A stretch of DNA of 64,000 bases from Lytechinus pictus. Taxonomy: Eukaryota > Echinodermata > Echinoidea > Temnopleuroida > Toxopneustidae. This document shows, piece by piece, positions 1 through 23,260 of the stretch (positions within the stretch are counted from its first letter, which is position 1; each line of letters starts with the position of its first letter). The stretch lies in contig NC_087254.1 of assembly GCF_037042905.1 (NCBI RefSeq), forward strand, positions 23,599,103 through 23,663,102. Direction: 5' to 3'. A program made the translations under genes and the position numbers. The notes under the pieces are model-generated. The model was given only the letters and a program-made list of their open reading frames with translations. It did not search any database and had not been told where the DNA came from.

Positions 1-1539
1 CTTTTCTTTATTTTTGTTCTCTCGTTATCTATATTATCTATAGATATCATTCTTTTTTTCAGCCTTTTTAAATTTTTGTTTGTTTTTGTTTTCGTATGAA
101 TTCTTGTCATACAATGGGTGATTACATGCTCGTTTTTTTATAATTATAATGCTAAACTTGATAATTTATCTAATCTTATTTAATCCATGAGCATGACGCC
201 GGTGCCTATAGTCTCACTCTGCTATGCAGGTGAGACAAAAACCCGATTTGAAAAGTATTATTTCATACTATTTACCAAAAAAAGCGGTATGCAGAAGTCC
301 ATGGCCGTTCGCAGATTTTCTTTTTTCTGGGGGTAAGGCAACTCAAGCCAAGCGATTGAGCTTAATAGGGACACTTTTCCAGTTTCTTGAATGAAATTGG
401 AGGATTTCGTGCCTTTTGGGTGTGACTGTTGTGTAAATTTCAGTAAAAATTTGCCTATCTTTTCAAAATGTCGCCCTCTCCCTGCCCACGGGAACAATAA
501 GGCTTATAGGGGAATATTTCAAAATGCGTATAAAAGATAATCTCTGGAATGTCAATGGTATATTCAAAATGAACAGATTTTCTTTTCAGTTCGGTGACTA
601 ACACATGGCAGGCTTGTTTACTTCTGACAGGTAGCTGACTCTTTTTGCAGATGTGTTCTTGATCTGACGTAGAGGTTGATAGGCAGGTTAGGATAAAGAT
701 CACACATTGCTACAATGCTCAATTTGCACAAAATGATTTATAATATAGTATTGGAATAATAGTAATAAATCCAATGTTATGAAATATATCATGATGCCAT
801 TATGGGTAATATATAAAGTAGATGGGTGTCAGTTTGGCTGCTCTCCCTTCACATTTTTTGTATGTTTTTTGTTGTTTTGTTTTTGTGTGTGTTTTATGTA
901 TAAAATCTTTATTCAGATTGTTGTACACTTAAATTATAAACGTGTAGACTTATTTTTTTTTGTATTGTCTTACAAAACATGGAGATGAAAATATATATAT
1001 ATTTCATTAAGGGATAACCTCTTTACATCTCTATCAAAAAATTATTTTATATATCAATTTTATTATCTGCACAGAACTTAAAAAGTCTTTGTTTTTTCAT
1101 TATATAATACCATTATTATTACAAAGTAAATACAAATGAAATTAACTGGTTTTTTTAATTGTATTATGGGTAATGATAATCTTTGTTCAAAAAATATTTA
1201 TCACAATGTATATTATTTATTTTGTTATATTGCTGTATAAATGTACTTCACTTTATTTTGTATATTTTATTTATTACCCTTTCATGTATGCAAAATGTGA
1301 TATTATCTGAATAAAGGCTAAAAGCATTACAAAACCACATTGGCAATGACGAAGGCAACCATGACCTAAAAAAAAGAAAATTAAAAAGAAAGGGGTTCGT
1401 TGCAGCAAAGTGATTGTTAGGATAATGGATGTATGGATATATATATGATCTATATGAGCAAAGAGGAAAGTGATTAGTATGTTCATAATCATGTCGATTT
1501 ACAGTACGCCTGATATATTTTCGTTATATCATTTTTAAT
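1..1539. other. Intergenic AT-rich sequence
   Basis: No convincing coding sequence is visible. Short ORFs here are low-complexity or antisense and lack family motifs. The only structured piece is a repeat end at about 192-245, listed separately. Confidence 0.5.
192..245. repeat. Solo terminal piece of the 163-bp-unit element
   Basis: The core GCCTATAGTCTCACTCTGCT followed by ATGCAGGTGAGAC matches the right ends seen at 22811-22855 and 27502-27542. It carries the short internal inverted pair GTCTC...GAGAC. No 163-bp units are attached here, so it looks like a truncated relic. Confidence 0.6.
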
Positions 1540-1662
1540 ATAAAAGGAAAGAGGGCGCTATGGAATAGAAACAACCTATTTCAATGTTGGTCTCAAATCG
1601 TCACTAATTTTTCAAATTTTGGGACTTCACAGCCATCAAGTTTAAATCATTTCATCAGCATC

Positions 1663-2652
1663 GTGACAGTCGTGACTTTCAGATCAGATATGGATCCTCC
1701 ACAGGGTAAAAGGCCTCAAAGACAAGCTGCTACAAAGCAAAAAACGTATGTACAATCTACTCGTAAGGGCCAATCCGTTTCCACACGTAACAGCCCGCCA
1801 ATTTCAAATTCTAACATGTCTAACACACGGCCTACAAGCCCGGTGAGAGGTGCAGCCTCCGCCTCAACCCCAGAAAACAGTGACGCAGAATCACAGGAAG
1901 ATGACGTCATCACTATGGCGCGTGGCGCCATTTCTGGGACCGATCAGCCTTCTACTTTGCACACTCCCCATGCCGACGCTCGATTATCTACTACCTTGGA
2001 TGATTATTTTACGAAAACAACGGCAAGATTCGAGAAGATGATAAAGAATGCAGTGGAAAGCTTCGTCGGAAAGTTGCAGCAATTGGAAGATAAGATGGAA
2101 GCATCGTTTGAGTTTGAGCGTAAGCGAGTGGATGACCTGACGGAAAATCAAAATAGAATGAAGAGCAAAATGGAAACCATGGAAAAGGAAATAAGTGAGC
2201 TCCGCTTAGAAGTCCAGCGCAATAAAGTAGCAGTAAATAAGAGTGAAAGATTCTCTAGGAGAAATAATGTTCGATTAATTGGCATCCCAGAAGCACCTCA
2301 AGGGGAACGCGAAGATCCCGTCACCATGGTCGAGGAAATTCTTCACTCCAAATTTAAGGTGAAAACGAAATTAGAAAGAGCCCATCGTGATGGTAAGAAG
2401 GTTGATGGTCGTCCAAGACACATCCTCTTGAAGTTCCTGTCCTACAGAGAGAAAATAGATGTCATGCGTCGTGCCCGCGAGACCCTGAAAGATGAAACAT
2501 ATTTCATGACAGATGACCTCACACCAACAGATCTGGAAGAGAAAAAGAAATGGATCAAACAAGTTCAAGAACTGTACAGTAAAGGAACAAAACTCAGATT
2601 CTACTCTGGTAAATGGCGACAAGCTGGTGGCATCCCCTTCAATTTTGTGTGA
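1663..2652 (+). CDS. LINE ORF1p-like protein (coiled coil plus L1-type RNA-binding domain)
   Basis: The 329-residue ORF is uninterrupted. Residues 1-100 are a basic, Ser/Thr/Pro-rich low-complexity head. Residues ~110-205 are a charged heptad-like coiled coil rich in Glu, Lys and Arg. The rest looks like the RRM and C-terminal domain of L1-type ORF1 proteins: RRNNVRLIGIPE (~200-211), a conserved LERAHRDG block and a terminal GGIPFNF. Such proteins trimerise and bind the retrotransposon RNA as a nucleic-acid chaperone. No CCHC knuckle is visible. The first ATG is at 1663, but a second in-frame ATG at 1690 (MDPPQ) is an equally good start. It is most simply ORF1 of the element whose ORF2 begins at 5615, but the ~3-kb gap between them is far longer than usual, so it could be a separate truncated element. 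Confidence 0.8.
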   Translation: MTVVTFRSDMDPPQGKRPQRQAATKQKTYVQSTRKGQSVSTRNSPPISNSNMSNTRPTSPVRGAASASTPENSDAESQEDDVITMARGAISGTDQPSTLHTPHADARLSTTLDDYFTKTTARFEKMIKNAVESFVGKLQQLEDKMEASFEFERKRVDDLTENQNRMKSKMETMEKEISELRLEVQRNKVAVNKSERFSRRNNVRLIGIPEAPQGEREDPVTMVEEILHSKFKVKTKLERAHRDGKKVDGRPRHILLKFLSYREKIDVMRRARETLKDETYFMTDDLTPTDLEEKKKWIKQVQELYSKGTKLRFYSGKWRQAGGIPFNFV

Positions 2653-5614
2653 GTAACAAACCGAATAAAGTCAGATGTGATGATGAAATGGTTAAAGACA
2701 GACAATATTTTATTTATTTTTTGTGTTTCATATAAGCTTAGCAGTAAACATGTATGACAAATACATTATCACCATTCTTAAACAGTGCGAACTTATGTAT
2801 TGTGATACATCGTGCAAAAAGAAAATGAAACATTTGAAATATAATTTCAAGACTAAATGCTTAGAAGTTCTAAATTCAGCTATAGTGAAAATGATAACTG
2901 CACGTCATGCAAAAATGAAAAGGCATCAATACATGTATAAAAAAAAATTTTGAGTCACTCTTTATGGTATTACTTGAAACAAAATTTAAAATGGAAAGAT
3001 TAGTCAGCCTGTAACGTTGAAACTGAATGATACTTCTGCTAGTGATGACGGTATGCCATAATACCCGTTCATTGAGTCTTCACTTTTTGTAATATTGTTC
3101 GTTTGAAATGTCCATTTTCCCGAGATCTGCTGTTCACCATTTAATTACAAATAAGTGGTCTTCCTAGTCATATCTTCAATTATTATATACTCTTTATGTA
3201 TTACCTTAGACCTTTCATATCCCTTAACCTGAAAAAAACATACATGAAAAAAAAAATATATATAGAAGAGTATTAAGAATAAAGTATAGCTAGAAAAATA
3301 ATGACTTATGTTCCTTAAGAAAGGTAAAACTTTGATACAATAAAGGCAGTCTGTATTTGAGCACGTCAATCAATGATGAATGCAATTATATCATCAGTGA
3401 TATTTCAATTCACAACCAATGTTTTGTGCTAAACGTCCGTCTACTACTTCTTTTTATCGCGACTCCAGTAAATTGGTGATCTTGATATTACAATGCCAAG
3501 CTCTACAACTTTACATGTCAAGTCAGTCGAAAACTGTGTCACTATTCAATTAATGTTTCTCTTATTCCGCTCATTGAAGGATCTCACTTGACGATATGTA
3601 CATGTATCATGTACTTTAGTTTTCTTGATTTTTTTTCATATTGAACTTTGAAAGACGTCGGAATCGTTGTCACTAAAATGCATTTATATAGCTGATAAGA
3701 AAAAGTATAAGACTGTTCAATGTGATATGTGCTTTGTTTGTTTGTCTGATTAAGGTTTCCTTTAAAAAAAAAAAAACATCGATTGATTTCAGAAGCACTT
3801 GTACAAAACAGTTTATTCTGCCTCATTTCGAATGTGCACATTCGAATTTTAACGCTAAATATTCCAACATTGATTACGAAGACTTGTTTTGGCGGGTATT
3901 AACAAATTTTGAAACCTTGGTTTTATTGATAAAAAAAATACAATAAATATATGTAAGATGGAATACTTACCTGATGTTTATAAATACTTATCTTTAATTT
4001 ATGAAAATAGCCTCTTAAAATAGTAAAGAAGTATACCCTGTAAATCAGATCGTCTCAGTTAGGGTTCCATAATAGCATGACTAATACATCTATGGTAGAC
4101 ACTTTTTCTTGTACCATAGTGGTAGTCACTATATAATCAGTATGGATACCACCTATCAAGGACAAGATCGCAGATCTTTAGTTTTATGTACATTCTGCTA
4201 ATGTCAGTCGTCATGAAGTCTGCCTAAAAACATATTAATTAAACATTTCATTCTCTCACAGATATGAGCTTATCATTAAAAACACCTTTGTTGTGTATAC
4301 GGTGTAATCTGTTGGCATTTCCCGATGCCACATTATATATTTGTCTTCTTCAGCTATATATACATTTTTTATGTAAGTGATCGCAAAAATATTGAATACA
4401 TTTCAAACAGTACCGCTGGGCAGAAGCTGTACACGTCACTTATTTCGAACAAACAACATTTAGTATAGTACAGTGTACCCACGCGGCATTCTCGTCTCTA
4501 AGTAGGCCTACACTCCATTGGTTTGTTATCAAAGTAGAGAACCGGATCTAAAGAAAATTCTTATGCTCTGTGTATGGCCATGGTCGGCCAAACACGGATG
4601 TGATTCAGACACACCTATCGTGGATTATGTAATAAGGTGTACCCGGAATGAACCTTTACTATGCACTGCTGTATGTACATTCTCAATGCATTTGTTCATA
4701 CCTCAACCTTTTTTTTTGTGCATAAGTGTACTAGTTAGAAAAAAGTGTACCATGCACATTCTATGAACCTCACATCAAAACTTTACAGATGTAATTATTC
4801 TGTGCAGCAGAAAGAACTTATGAGTAGACGTTCATACAGATCGGCATGATCGGTGCATTTCACTATTACTTATTATCTTTTCCCACGCTTGATCTGAATG
4901 CTTTCCAATGAAAACATTTTACAGTGTCTCATTCTACCTTCGTATGTGATGTCATACTCAATCATTATGTATTTTCACAGATGTAACTTGGTGTTTGCAG
5001 TAGTTGGAGAATTATTGCTGATCTGACTACATTTTCCATTTTCCCCCGTTTTATTTTTTTAAAGATAATTCTTTCTTTGTTTTCAACCTTACATTTACAC
5101 AATGTAATAACCATCATCAGTTTCTTACTATGAATTTGCATGATTATTATCTTTGTTTATCATAAAAATCTAAGACACTTAATTATTGCTATTGTGTACA
5201 TTATAGTCAAACATGTACACCAATGTTTTCTTATGCCATATTAACGGGTATACCCTGCTTATTTTATATATTTGCTTATAATAGAAGTGAATTGATAACT
5301 AGTAAAGTCATATCAAGTTTATTATATTTGTCACCATAGATTCGAATAAGGTGAATAGTTTTTGTTACAAATGAAAAACAAAAAGTTATGCATAGCTGCT
5401 AAATTACTTAAGTTGAAATATATTTTATGTCCCATGTATAGGAAATGTTCATGTATAATTGAGACCACATTGTACGTACGTAATGTTAATGGAAAAGTTA
5501 GCATATTTTTTTCGAAAGATGTTTTCCTTCGTCCTGCACCCCTCTGCACTCCCCATTCCCCTTTTCCCTTGTCACTTTCCTGCTTGGTCCTTTCTCTTAT
5601 ATTATGGTATTTAA
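2653..5614. other. AT-rich stretch between LINE ORF1 and ORF2
   Basis: About 3 kb with no ORF above ~100 residues and no recognisable domain. There are several short homopolymer runs. If ORF1 and ORF2 belong to one element this is an unusually long inter-ORF spacer; otherwise it is host DNA or an old insertion. No clear element boundary was found inside it. Confidence 0.5.
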
Positions 5615-8600
5615 ATGACCTCACATTTGGATGAAATTGACACTATTCATAGTCGAAATTATGCAAAAAATTGCAAATATTATACTTCACAGGAATTTAT
5701 ATCAGCCTTTGAATTAAATGACAATAACGATGGCAATGTTGATGTTAATAATAACTTCAGTTTACTACATTTCAATTCCAGAAGTATCTGCAAAAACTTT
5801 GACTCTGTCGAAACTTTTTTAACTTCTCTAAACAATTATTCTTTTTCAGTCATTGGTATTTCGGAAACCTGGTTGAAGTCAAATTCTCCAAATATCTATA
5901 ATTTACCAAGTTATCACATGATACACATTGATAGGAGGAAAAGAAGAGGAGGAGGGGTGGCAATGTATATTAATTCAAATATCAAATATAAACTTAGAAC
6001 AGATATTCATTTTGAAGATATAGAAAGTTTATTCATTGAAATAGATAATAAAGTTGGAAAAAATGTAGTCATAGGAACATTATACAGACCCCCAGGTAGC
6101 AATATTAACAACTTTCTTGAAAACTTAGATAGTGAATTGGATAAAATTTCACGAGAAAATAAACATATTTACATAATGGGCGATTTCAATATTGACTTGT
6201 CAAATCATATACAAAGCACGTCACATTTAATCGGAAATCATGATGCCAGTGAGAATATCATAAATACATTTTTGAATACACTATTTTCATATGACTTTTA
6301 TCCATGTATAAATATACCTACTAGGATAACTCCAATGTCAGCGACAATAATTGATAACATATTTTCCAATTCTTTTAATGATAATAATCATAGTGGTGTT
6401 TTTACTTATGATATTACGGATCACTTACCAATATTTTTTATTTCTCCACTTCTGAAGCTTAATGATAATAAAAAGCCGAATAAAAGAAAATATAGAAAAG
6501 AAAATTTGAATACTATTTCGGCCTTAATTGAAGACTTAGAAAGAGAAGACTGGCATGAAATTATGGTTCAGCATGATGTTAATAGAGCTTACAAATACTT
6601 TATTGACAAACTAACTCATTATTATAATAAAAATATACCACTTGTTCAGAGAAAACAACGCAAAAATGATAAAAGAAACCCATGGATCACTCGAGGAATT
6701 ATACGTTCAATTAAAAAACGCAATAAACTTTATAAATCGTATATTTCTAAACCGTCTGAACAAAGTTTTAAGAAGTATAAAAAATATCGCAATACTCTTA
6801 ACAGTGTAATCCGCTCATCCAAAAAAGATTATTATTGTAAGGAATTAAAAGATGCAGAAGGAAATTTAAATGCCACGTGGAAAGTTATAAACAAATTGAT
6901 TAACAAAAGCAAACCACATAGCAACAGGGACAGTCTTAAGATAGACAATGAAGAAATATCTCAACCGGCTGAAATCGCACAATCATTCAACCGTTTCTTT
7001 ACAAACATCGGTCCCAATTTAGCTTCCAAGATAGTTAGTGACAATACGAATTTTAAAGAATATCTTTCCCAGCCAAATCAAAATACAATGTTTTTTACTC
7101 CCACAGACCGACATGAAATAATTAAAATAGTACAAGCTTTAACATCAAAGAAGTCAACAGGTTATGATGGTATTAGTACAAAACTGTTAAAGCAAATTGT
7201 AACATGTATTGTTTCTCCATTGGAACATATTTTTAACTTATCACTCTCAACTGGATGCTTTCCTGAGCTATTGAAAATAGCCAAAGTAGTCCCGATTTAT
7301 AAAAAAGATGATCCTACTCAAGTTACAAATTATCGGCCTATTTCTCTTTTACCATGCATATCAAAAATATTAGAAAGAATTGTTTACAAAAGATTGGATT
7401 CCTTTTTGTCATTTAATAAGATTATTACACCAGCCCAGTTTGGATTTAGAAAAAAATTCTCTACCGATTTCGCAATAACCAAATTGCTGGACAAAGTTGT
7501 AAACTCACTTTCAGAAAAAAATCACACAATTGCTTTATTTATGGACCTAAGTAAAGCTTTCGATACCATTGACCATGGTATTTTACTTCATAAGTTGTAT
7601 AATTACGGGATAAGGGGCATTGCTTGGTCATGGATTAAGAGTTATCTTTCCAATAGGCAACAATACGTTTTTATCAATGATGTTAAGTCTCCTTTATCGT
7701 TTATCAATTGCGGCGTCCCGCAGGGTTCAATTCTGGGACCTTTGTTATTTTTAATATACATTAATGATATAGTAAATTCATCTTCCATTCTTTCTTTCAT
7801 CTTATTCGCCGATGATACTAATATTTTGTTATCTCACAAGAACTTACCAGAATTAATAAATATAATAAATTTAGAATTAAATAAAGTTTCATCATGGTTT
7901 AAATGTAATAAGTTATCTCTTAACATAAGTAAAACTCATATTATGCATTTTCAATCATCTCATAGAAATGAAAATTTTATACAAGATATAAAAATTGATA
8001 ATGTGCCTTTAGATAAAAAAGAATACGTAAAATTTCTTGGTATAACAATAGACAATCATTTATCATGGACTCCGCACATAAGCAACGTGTCTTCATCTGT
8101 AGCTAAAGGAATTGGAATACTATGTAGACTAAAACAAATCTTACCAGAGAAATCTCTTGTTATGATATATAATACATTGATTTTACCATATATTCACTAC
8201 TGTAACCTCATTTGGGGGAATAGCTGCAAAACAAGGCTTAATCATATACTTTTATTGCAAAAGAAAGCGGTTAGAATGTGTTCCAAATCTGCATATCTTT
8301 CACATACAGACCCTCTTTTTTATCGTCTGAAAATATTTAAGATAAATGATATTAATACTTTACAAATAGCACTTTTTATGTATAGATATAATTACGACAT
8401 GCTTCCTCCGGTATTCACGGATTTATTTTCATATAATAACAATTTACACTCATATCCAACAAGAACATGCAATAATATTCACTTAAACAATCCCAGGACA
8501 CTATTTGCACATAAAACACTAAGACATCATGGACCTGATATTTGGAATGCATTGCCAGATTCACTCAAGCTGACAAGATCATTTTATTCCTTTAAACGAA

Positions 8601-8641
8601 CTATAAAAGAAATGCAATTAAACCAATACCTAACAAATTAA
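5615..8641 (+). CDS. Non-LTR retrotransposon ORF2: APE endonuclease plus reverse transcriptase
   Basis: The 1008-residue ORF is intact. An N-terminal APE-type endonuclease covers ~50-275: LLHFNSRS, GISETWL, the catalytic GDFNID near residue 190, and the closing ITDHLPIF near 268. A linker rich in Lys and Asn leads to the reverse transcriptase at ~505-780: KVVPIYKKDD, NYRPISLLP near 572, QFGFR, FMDLSKAFDTIDH, GVPQGSILGPLLF near 700, and the catalytic FADD near 731. A thumb/C-terminal region with LPYIHYCNLIWG follows. This order matches the Jockey superfamily (CR1/L2/Rex1 side): APE type, no RNase H and no restriction-like endonuclease. The protein nicks the target and copies the element RNA at the nick. 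With no stop or frameshift, it could be active or recently inserted. Confidence 0.93.
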   Translation: MTSHLDEIDTIHSRNYAKNCKYYTSQEFISAFELNDNNDGNVDVNNNFSLLHFNSRSICKNFDSVETFLTSLNNYSFSVIGISETWLKSNSPNIYNLPSYHMIHIDRRKRRGGGVAMYINSNIKYKLRTDIHFEDIESLFIEIDNKVGKNVVIGTLYRPPGSNINNFLENLDSELDKISRENKHIYIMGDFNIDLSNHIQSTSHLIGNHDASENIINTFLNTLFSYDFYPCINIPTRITPMSATIIDNIFSNSFNDNNHSGVFTYDITDHLPIFFISPLLKLNDNKKPNKRKYRKENLNTISALIEDLEREDWHEIMVQHDVNRAYKYFIDKLTHYYNKNIPLVQRKQRKNDKRNPWITRGIIRSIKKRNKLYKSYISKPSEQSFKKYKKYRNTLNSVIRSSKKDYYCKELKDAEGNLNATWKVINKLINKSKPHSNRDSLKIDNEEISQPAEIAQSFNRFFTNIGPNLASKIVSDNTNFKEYLSQPNQNTMFFTPTDRHEIIKIVQALTSKKSTGYDGISTKLLKQIVTCIVSPLEHIFNLSLSTGCFPELLKIAKVVPIYKKDDPTQVTNYRPISLLPCISKILERIVYKRLDSFLSFNKIITPAQFGFRKKFSTDFAITKLLDKVVNSLSEKNHTIALFMDLSKAFDTIDHGILLHKLYNYGIRGIAWSWIKSYLSNRQQYVFINDVKSPLSFINCGVPQGSILGPLLFLIYINDIVNSSSILSFILFADDTNILLSHKNLPELINIINLELNKVSSWFKCNKLSLNISKTHIMHFQSSHRNENFIQDIKIDNVPLDKKEYVKFLGITIDNHLSWTPHISNVSSSVAKGIGILCRLKQILPEKSLVMIYNTLILPYIHYCNLIWGNSCKTRLNHILLLQKKAVRMCSKSAYLSHTDPLFYRLKIFKINDINTLQIALFMYRYNYDMLPPVFTDLFSYNNNLHSYPTRTCNNIHLNNPRTLFAHKTLRHHGPDIWNALPDSLKLTRSFYSFKRTIKEMQLNQYLTN

Positions 8642-9191
8642 AAAAGAAAAAAATCATTACAATTGTTATCATTATTTTAATTAGACATTGACTTTTATCT
8701 AGAACATGTATAAATTAAAATCAAACAACAAAACGTGTTATTTTCTAAAATTCCATGCTAAGGACCAAGCATCTCCCCCCCCCAGTCCCTCATGCACCTG
8801 CACGTTTAAATGACAATAGATATTAATTATTTTGGCTATATTCCAGGGTTGTTACGTTTTCAAGCTTTGCTTTTGTGACGACCCTTGCAACCATCCTATT
8901 TTTTATTGTGAAACAGAAAATACCACTTAATGATTTTCATTTATGTAAGATATATTTGATGATTTATATACAAAACTATTGTTCATTATCTTGATGTCAA
9001 GTTTCAGATATGTATTTTCTTGTCCAGAATTTTGTTATGAAAAATGTTGCAAAAACCAATAAATGAAATGAAATGAAATATAAAATACGTAGAAAAATAC
9101 ATGGGTTTTTTTAATATAAATTTTGATGATTTTTTTTACATACAAATACTGCTTTGTCTCTAGTTTTTGCAAATTTTTTGATATTCCTTAA

Positions 9192-9904
9192 AAGGGAAGT
9201 CCGCCTAGTCAAAAACTAGATAGAATTCAAACAAGCATAGCGGTTAGAATATCATCATACATCGGATAAAATCTAAGAAAGTTACGAAATTCTAAATTTA
9301 TGTTTATCGGCACAAAACAGTTATTATGCATAACACGGGAGAATGAAATGATTTAAACAGATAATGAAAAATCAGACTAACGAAACACTGAAAATTTCAT
9401 CAAAATCGGACAAGGAATAACAAAGTTATGGCATTTTAAAAATTTGCATTATTCCGAAAATAAAATTCTAGGCATGTCTGCATGAATATTAAATAATTGA
9501 TGATGTCATATTCCCACTTGTTCTTTGTATTTTATTATATGAAATTATGTTCATTCACATTCTTTCTACCAAGAACTTGAAAAAATGGATTGACAACTGA
9601 TTTAGTGCATTAGATATTCATGACTGCAACTTATTTCATTATAAAGGAGACACATTATTCACACATGTATGTATAAAATGAAACAACTATGATAATGTAT
9701 TAACATAAGAAAAGTGAAAGTGGGGATGTGACATCATCAGCCCACCTAATGAATACGGTATTCATGATGACGTGCATATAACTATTTTCACAAAAAATGC
9801 TAAACTTTAATATTCAATCATTTGTTATTCGATTTTGATGAAATTTTCAGCATTTTGTTCTGTAAATTTTACTCTATTTATTCAAATATAAATATGCATC
9901 CCTT
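9192..9904. mobile_element. MITE with TTAA target duplication
   Basis: The ends are inverted: AAGGGA at the left and TCCCTT at the right, each bordered by TTAA (9188-9191 and 9905-9908). TTAA duplication is typical of Kolobok and piggyBac transposons. The 713-bp interior has no ORF, so it is non-autonomous. The terminal repeats are short, which limits confidence in the superfamily. Confidence 0.6.
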
Positions 9905-9908
9905 TTAA

Positions 9909-10316
9909 GGCGTGGGCATGTTGAGTAAGAGATTTCTAGATTCGGGAATGGCATCGGAAAAGGTAGATGTAGAATGAAGAGAGTGCTTTTGTTTTTTTGT
10001 TTTTGGTGAAAGAATGAAGAGACAATATGAAGGAATTACAGTTGACAGTGGTTTGTAAGTTTCAACTAGTATCCAATAATGTATGTTTTCATAAACATGC
10101 AGCAAATACAAGGCCCGGATACAAGGGTATCAAAGTCATGTTATTATTATTTTAACGGTGAACGTGCAAGTCGATACTCCTTTTAATAGGAAGTCGTGCC
10201 TCGTCCAGAAACGCGAGGGCCTAATCTGTCACATTTGACTGACATGCAGTCACCAGAAGGCCTTTCTTTTATTGGGTAGGCCTACTTTCTGAAAATCATA
10301 AATCATAATATACAAG
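9909..10316. other. Upstream region of the esterase gene
   Basis: No gene or clear repeat is visible. The promoter and 5' UTR of the cholinesterase-like gene should lie here, but no TATA box or initiator was convincing by eye. Confidence 0.4.
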
Positions 10317-21479
<11,163 letters not shown>

Positions 21480-21690
21480 CTTTTATGTGATCCATTTCTG
21501 GACGGTATACACCAGCTTTCACCAATCGAATGAATAATATTTTTATATATTTTTATAGGCTGAGTAAACCATATTATTTGGTAAATTAACTGAATGAAGC
21601 GAGCAAAACAGCGAACATTATTTTCATTAAGATCAAATTTAGATATGAAAGAAATTGATGTCATTTTATTGTTTTTGTTCATTTTCCAGC
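21480..21690. other. 3' flank of the esterase gene
   Basis: The stop codon of the esterase is at 21477-21479. This short stretch should contain its 3' UTR. No canonical AATAAA was found before the next transposon; the first one downstream is near 21963, inside repeat sequence. Confidence 0.4.
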
Positions 21691-21860
21691 GGAGCGTTTT
21701 ATGAAAGGACTTTTCGGACGTTTTATCAACAAAAACGTCAAATTTTCTAGGCCCCCAAGTCTCGTTTTATCCGATAGTTACCAGTAAACATGCTTCTCAG
21801 CCAATCAAAATAAAAAAAAGTTGTCAGATGTCGGACGAAAATGTTGATGAAACACTCCCC
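21691..21860 (+). mobile_element. Short palindromic MITE (GTTTCAT family), copy 2
   Basis: It begins GGAGCGTTTTATGAAAGGAC and ends ATGAAACACTCCCC. It is the same family as 13006-13164 and 29101-29257, more diverged here. Confidence 0.65.
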
Positions 21861-21976
21861 AGGATTTCACAAACAGTAAAATGCGTAACATTTGAGACAG
21901 GAAATTCACTGAACTTCTAGTGAGTATGAAATGTTTCAATTTTCGTATATAAATTTATCGGATAATAAAATAAAAA

Positions 21977-22855
21977 GTGGAGCGCCTCTGGCAGTCTCAC
22001 CTGCATCGCGCGATTCAATATAGCAGCAGTGCTGATTTTGAAAACTACTATAAAATAATTATTCACAAAAAACACCATTCATAATAATGATACAATACTA
22101 CGTTCATTGACAATTAAAGTCATTTGGCCTTGATCATACGACCTAAGACTTGTCACTTTGTCAGTGATACTTGATTACCCCTATATCCACATTTTTAAAA
22201 CTATATCTATAAACTTTGAAAGTTATGACAATCTAATAATTACCTCCAAAATGGCCAAAGTTCGTTGACCATAAATGGCCTTTGACCTTGATCATGTGAC
22301 CTGAAACTCGCACAGGATGTTCAATGATACTTGATTACTCTTATGTCAAAGTTTGTTTAATCAGATCCATTAACTTTCAAAGTTATGATGGTAATTCAAC
22401 AGATACCCCCAAATCGGCCAAAGTTCATTGACCCTAAATGACCTTTGACCTTGGTCATGTGACTTGAAACTCAGGCAGGGTGTTCAGTAATACTTTATTA
22501 AGCTTATGTCCAAGTTTCATGAACTAGGTTCATATATTTTTTAAGTTATGATGACATTTCAAAAACTTTAACTTAGGTTAAGATTTTGATGTTGATTCCC
22601 CCAACATGGTCCAAGTTCATTGACCCTAAATGACCTTTGATCTTGGTCATGTGACCCTGACCCGAAACTCGGGCAGGATGTTCAGTAATACTTTATTAAC
22701 CTTATGGCCAAGTTTCATGAACTAGGTCTATATACTTTCTAAGTTATGCTGTCATGTCAAAAACTTAACCTTCGGTTAAGATTTGGTGTTAACGCCTCCG
22801 CCGCCAAATTGGCGCCTATATATAATCTCACTCTGCTTCGCAGGCGAGACAAAAA
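21977..22855 (+). repeat. 163-bp-unit repeat element, copy 1
   Basis: The left end has AGTGGAGCGCCTCTGGCAG followed by TCTCACCTGCAT; the right end has GGCGCCTATATATAATCTC then GCAGGCGAGAC. The two ends are partly inverse (GTCTC...GAGAC), suggesting a mobile element. Between them lie about three tandem units of ~163-190 bp, each with a TGACCT-rich block followed by TCATGTGAC. A second copy starts at 23261. Confidence 0.75.
22439..22451 (-). promoter_or_regulatory. Perfect DR1 nuclear-receptor half-site pair
   Basis: TGACCTTTGACCT is two TGACCT half-sites spaced by one base, which on the other strand reads AGGTCAAAGGTCA, the canonical DR1 of HNF4, RXR and COUP-TF type receptors. Exact copies are also at 24427-24439 and 24590-24602. 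The match is exact; use in vivo is unknown. Confidence 0.5.
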
Positions 22856-23260
22856 TAAAGATAAAACATGCAAGAAAGCAAAGAATTGCGTTACGTTACG
22901 AAAATGCTGCCCTTTAAACTTTTCAAAGACTAGTTTAGATGCATTCACCTCCAAAAGGGGCGGGGCGCAAAATCCTCTTAAACATTATTGTTCGTTTATT
23001 TCTTCATTCAGTTTTATTTTTTAACGAATCTTCGGCCTTTAAAAGAATTGCCGCCCTCAGAGGTTACGTTTCTTCCAATCAACGTTTAACCTTAACAAAT
23101 GCAAACTCTAACCGTGGGCTAGGATGGTTCCACAAAAAGGAAGTTAAAGTTTACTATATAGGGCACGCAACATTGTGCTTCGCTGAGAGGAATTGTGCGA
23201 GAGCAAAGCAACCTAACTTAACAAAAAACAAAATCTGTGCCCTTCAAAGCTTATAACAAG

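Larger units (their letters stand above)
1540..9078 (+). mobile_element. Putative full-length non-LTR retrotransposon (CR1/L2-like group)
   Basis: The right end is well supported: a ~410-nt 3' UTR follows ORF2, then AATAAA near 9058 leads into a short tandem AATGA-type tail at 9060-9078, as in CR1/L2-group elements that end in short repeats rather than poly(A). The left boundary is an estimate just upstream of ORF1. No target-site duplication was found. If ORF1 is unrelated, the element would be 5'-truncated and start somewhere after 2652. Confidence 0.55.
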
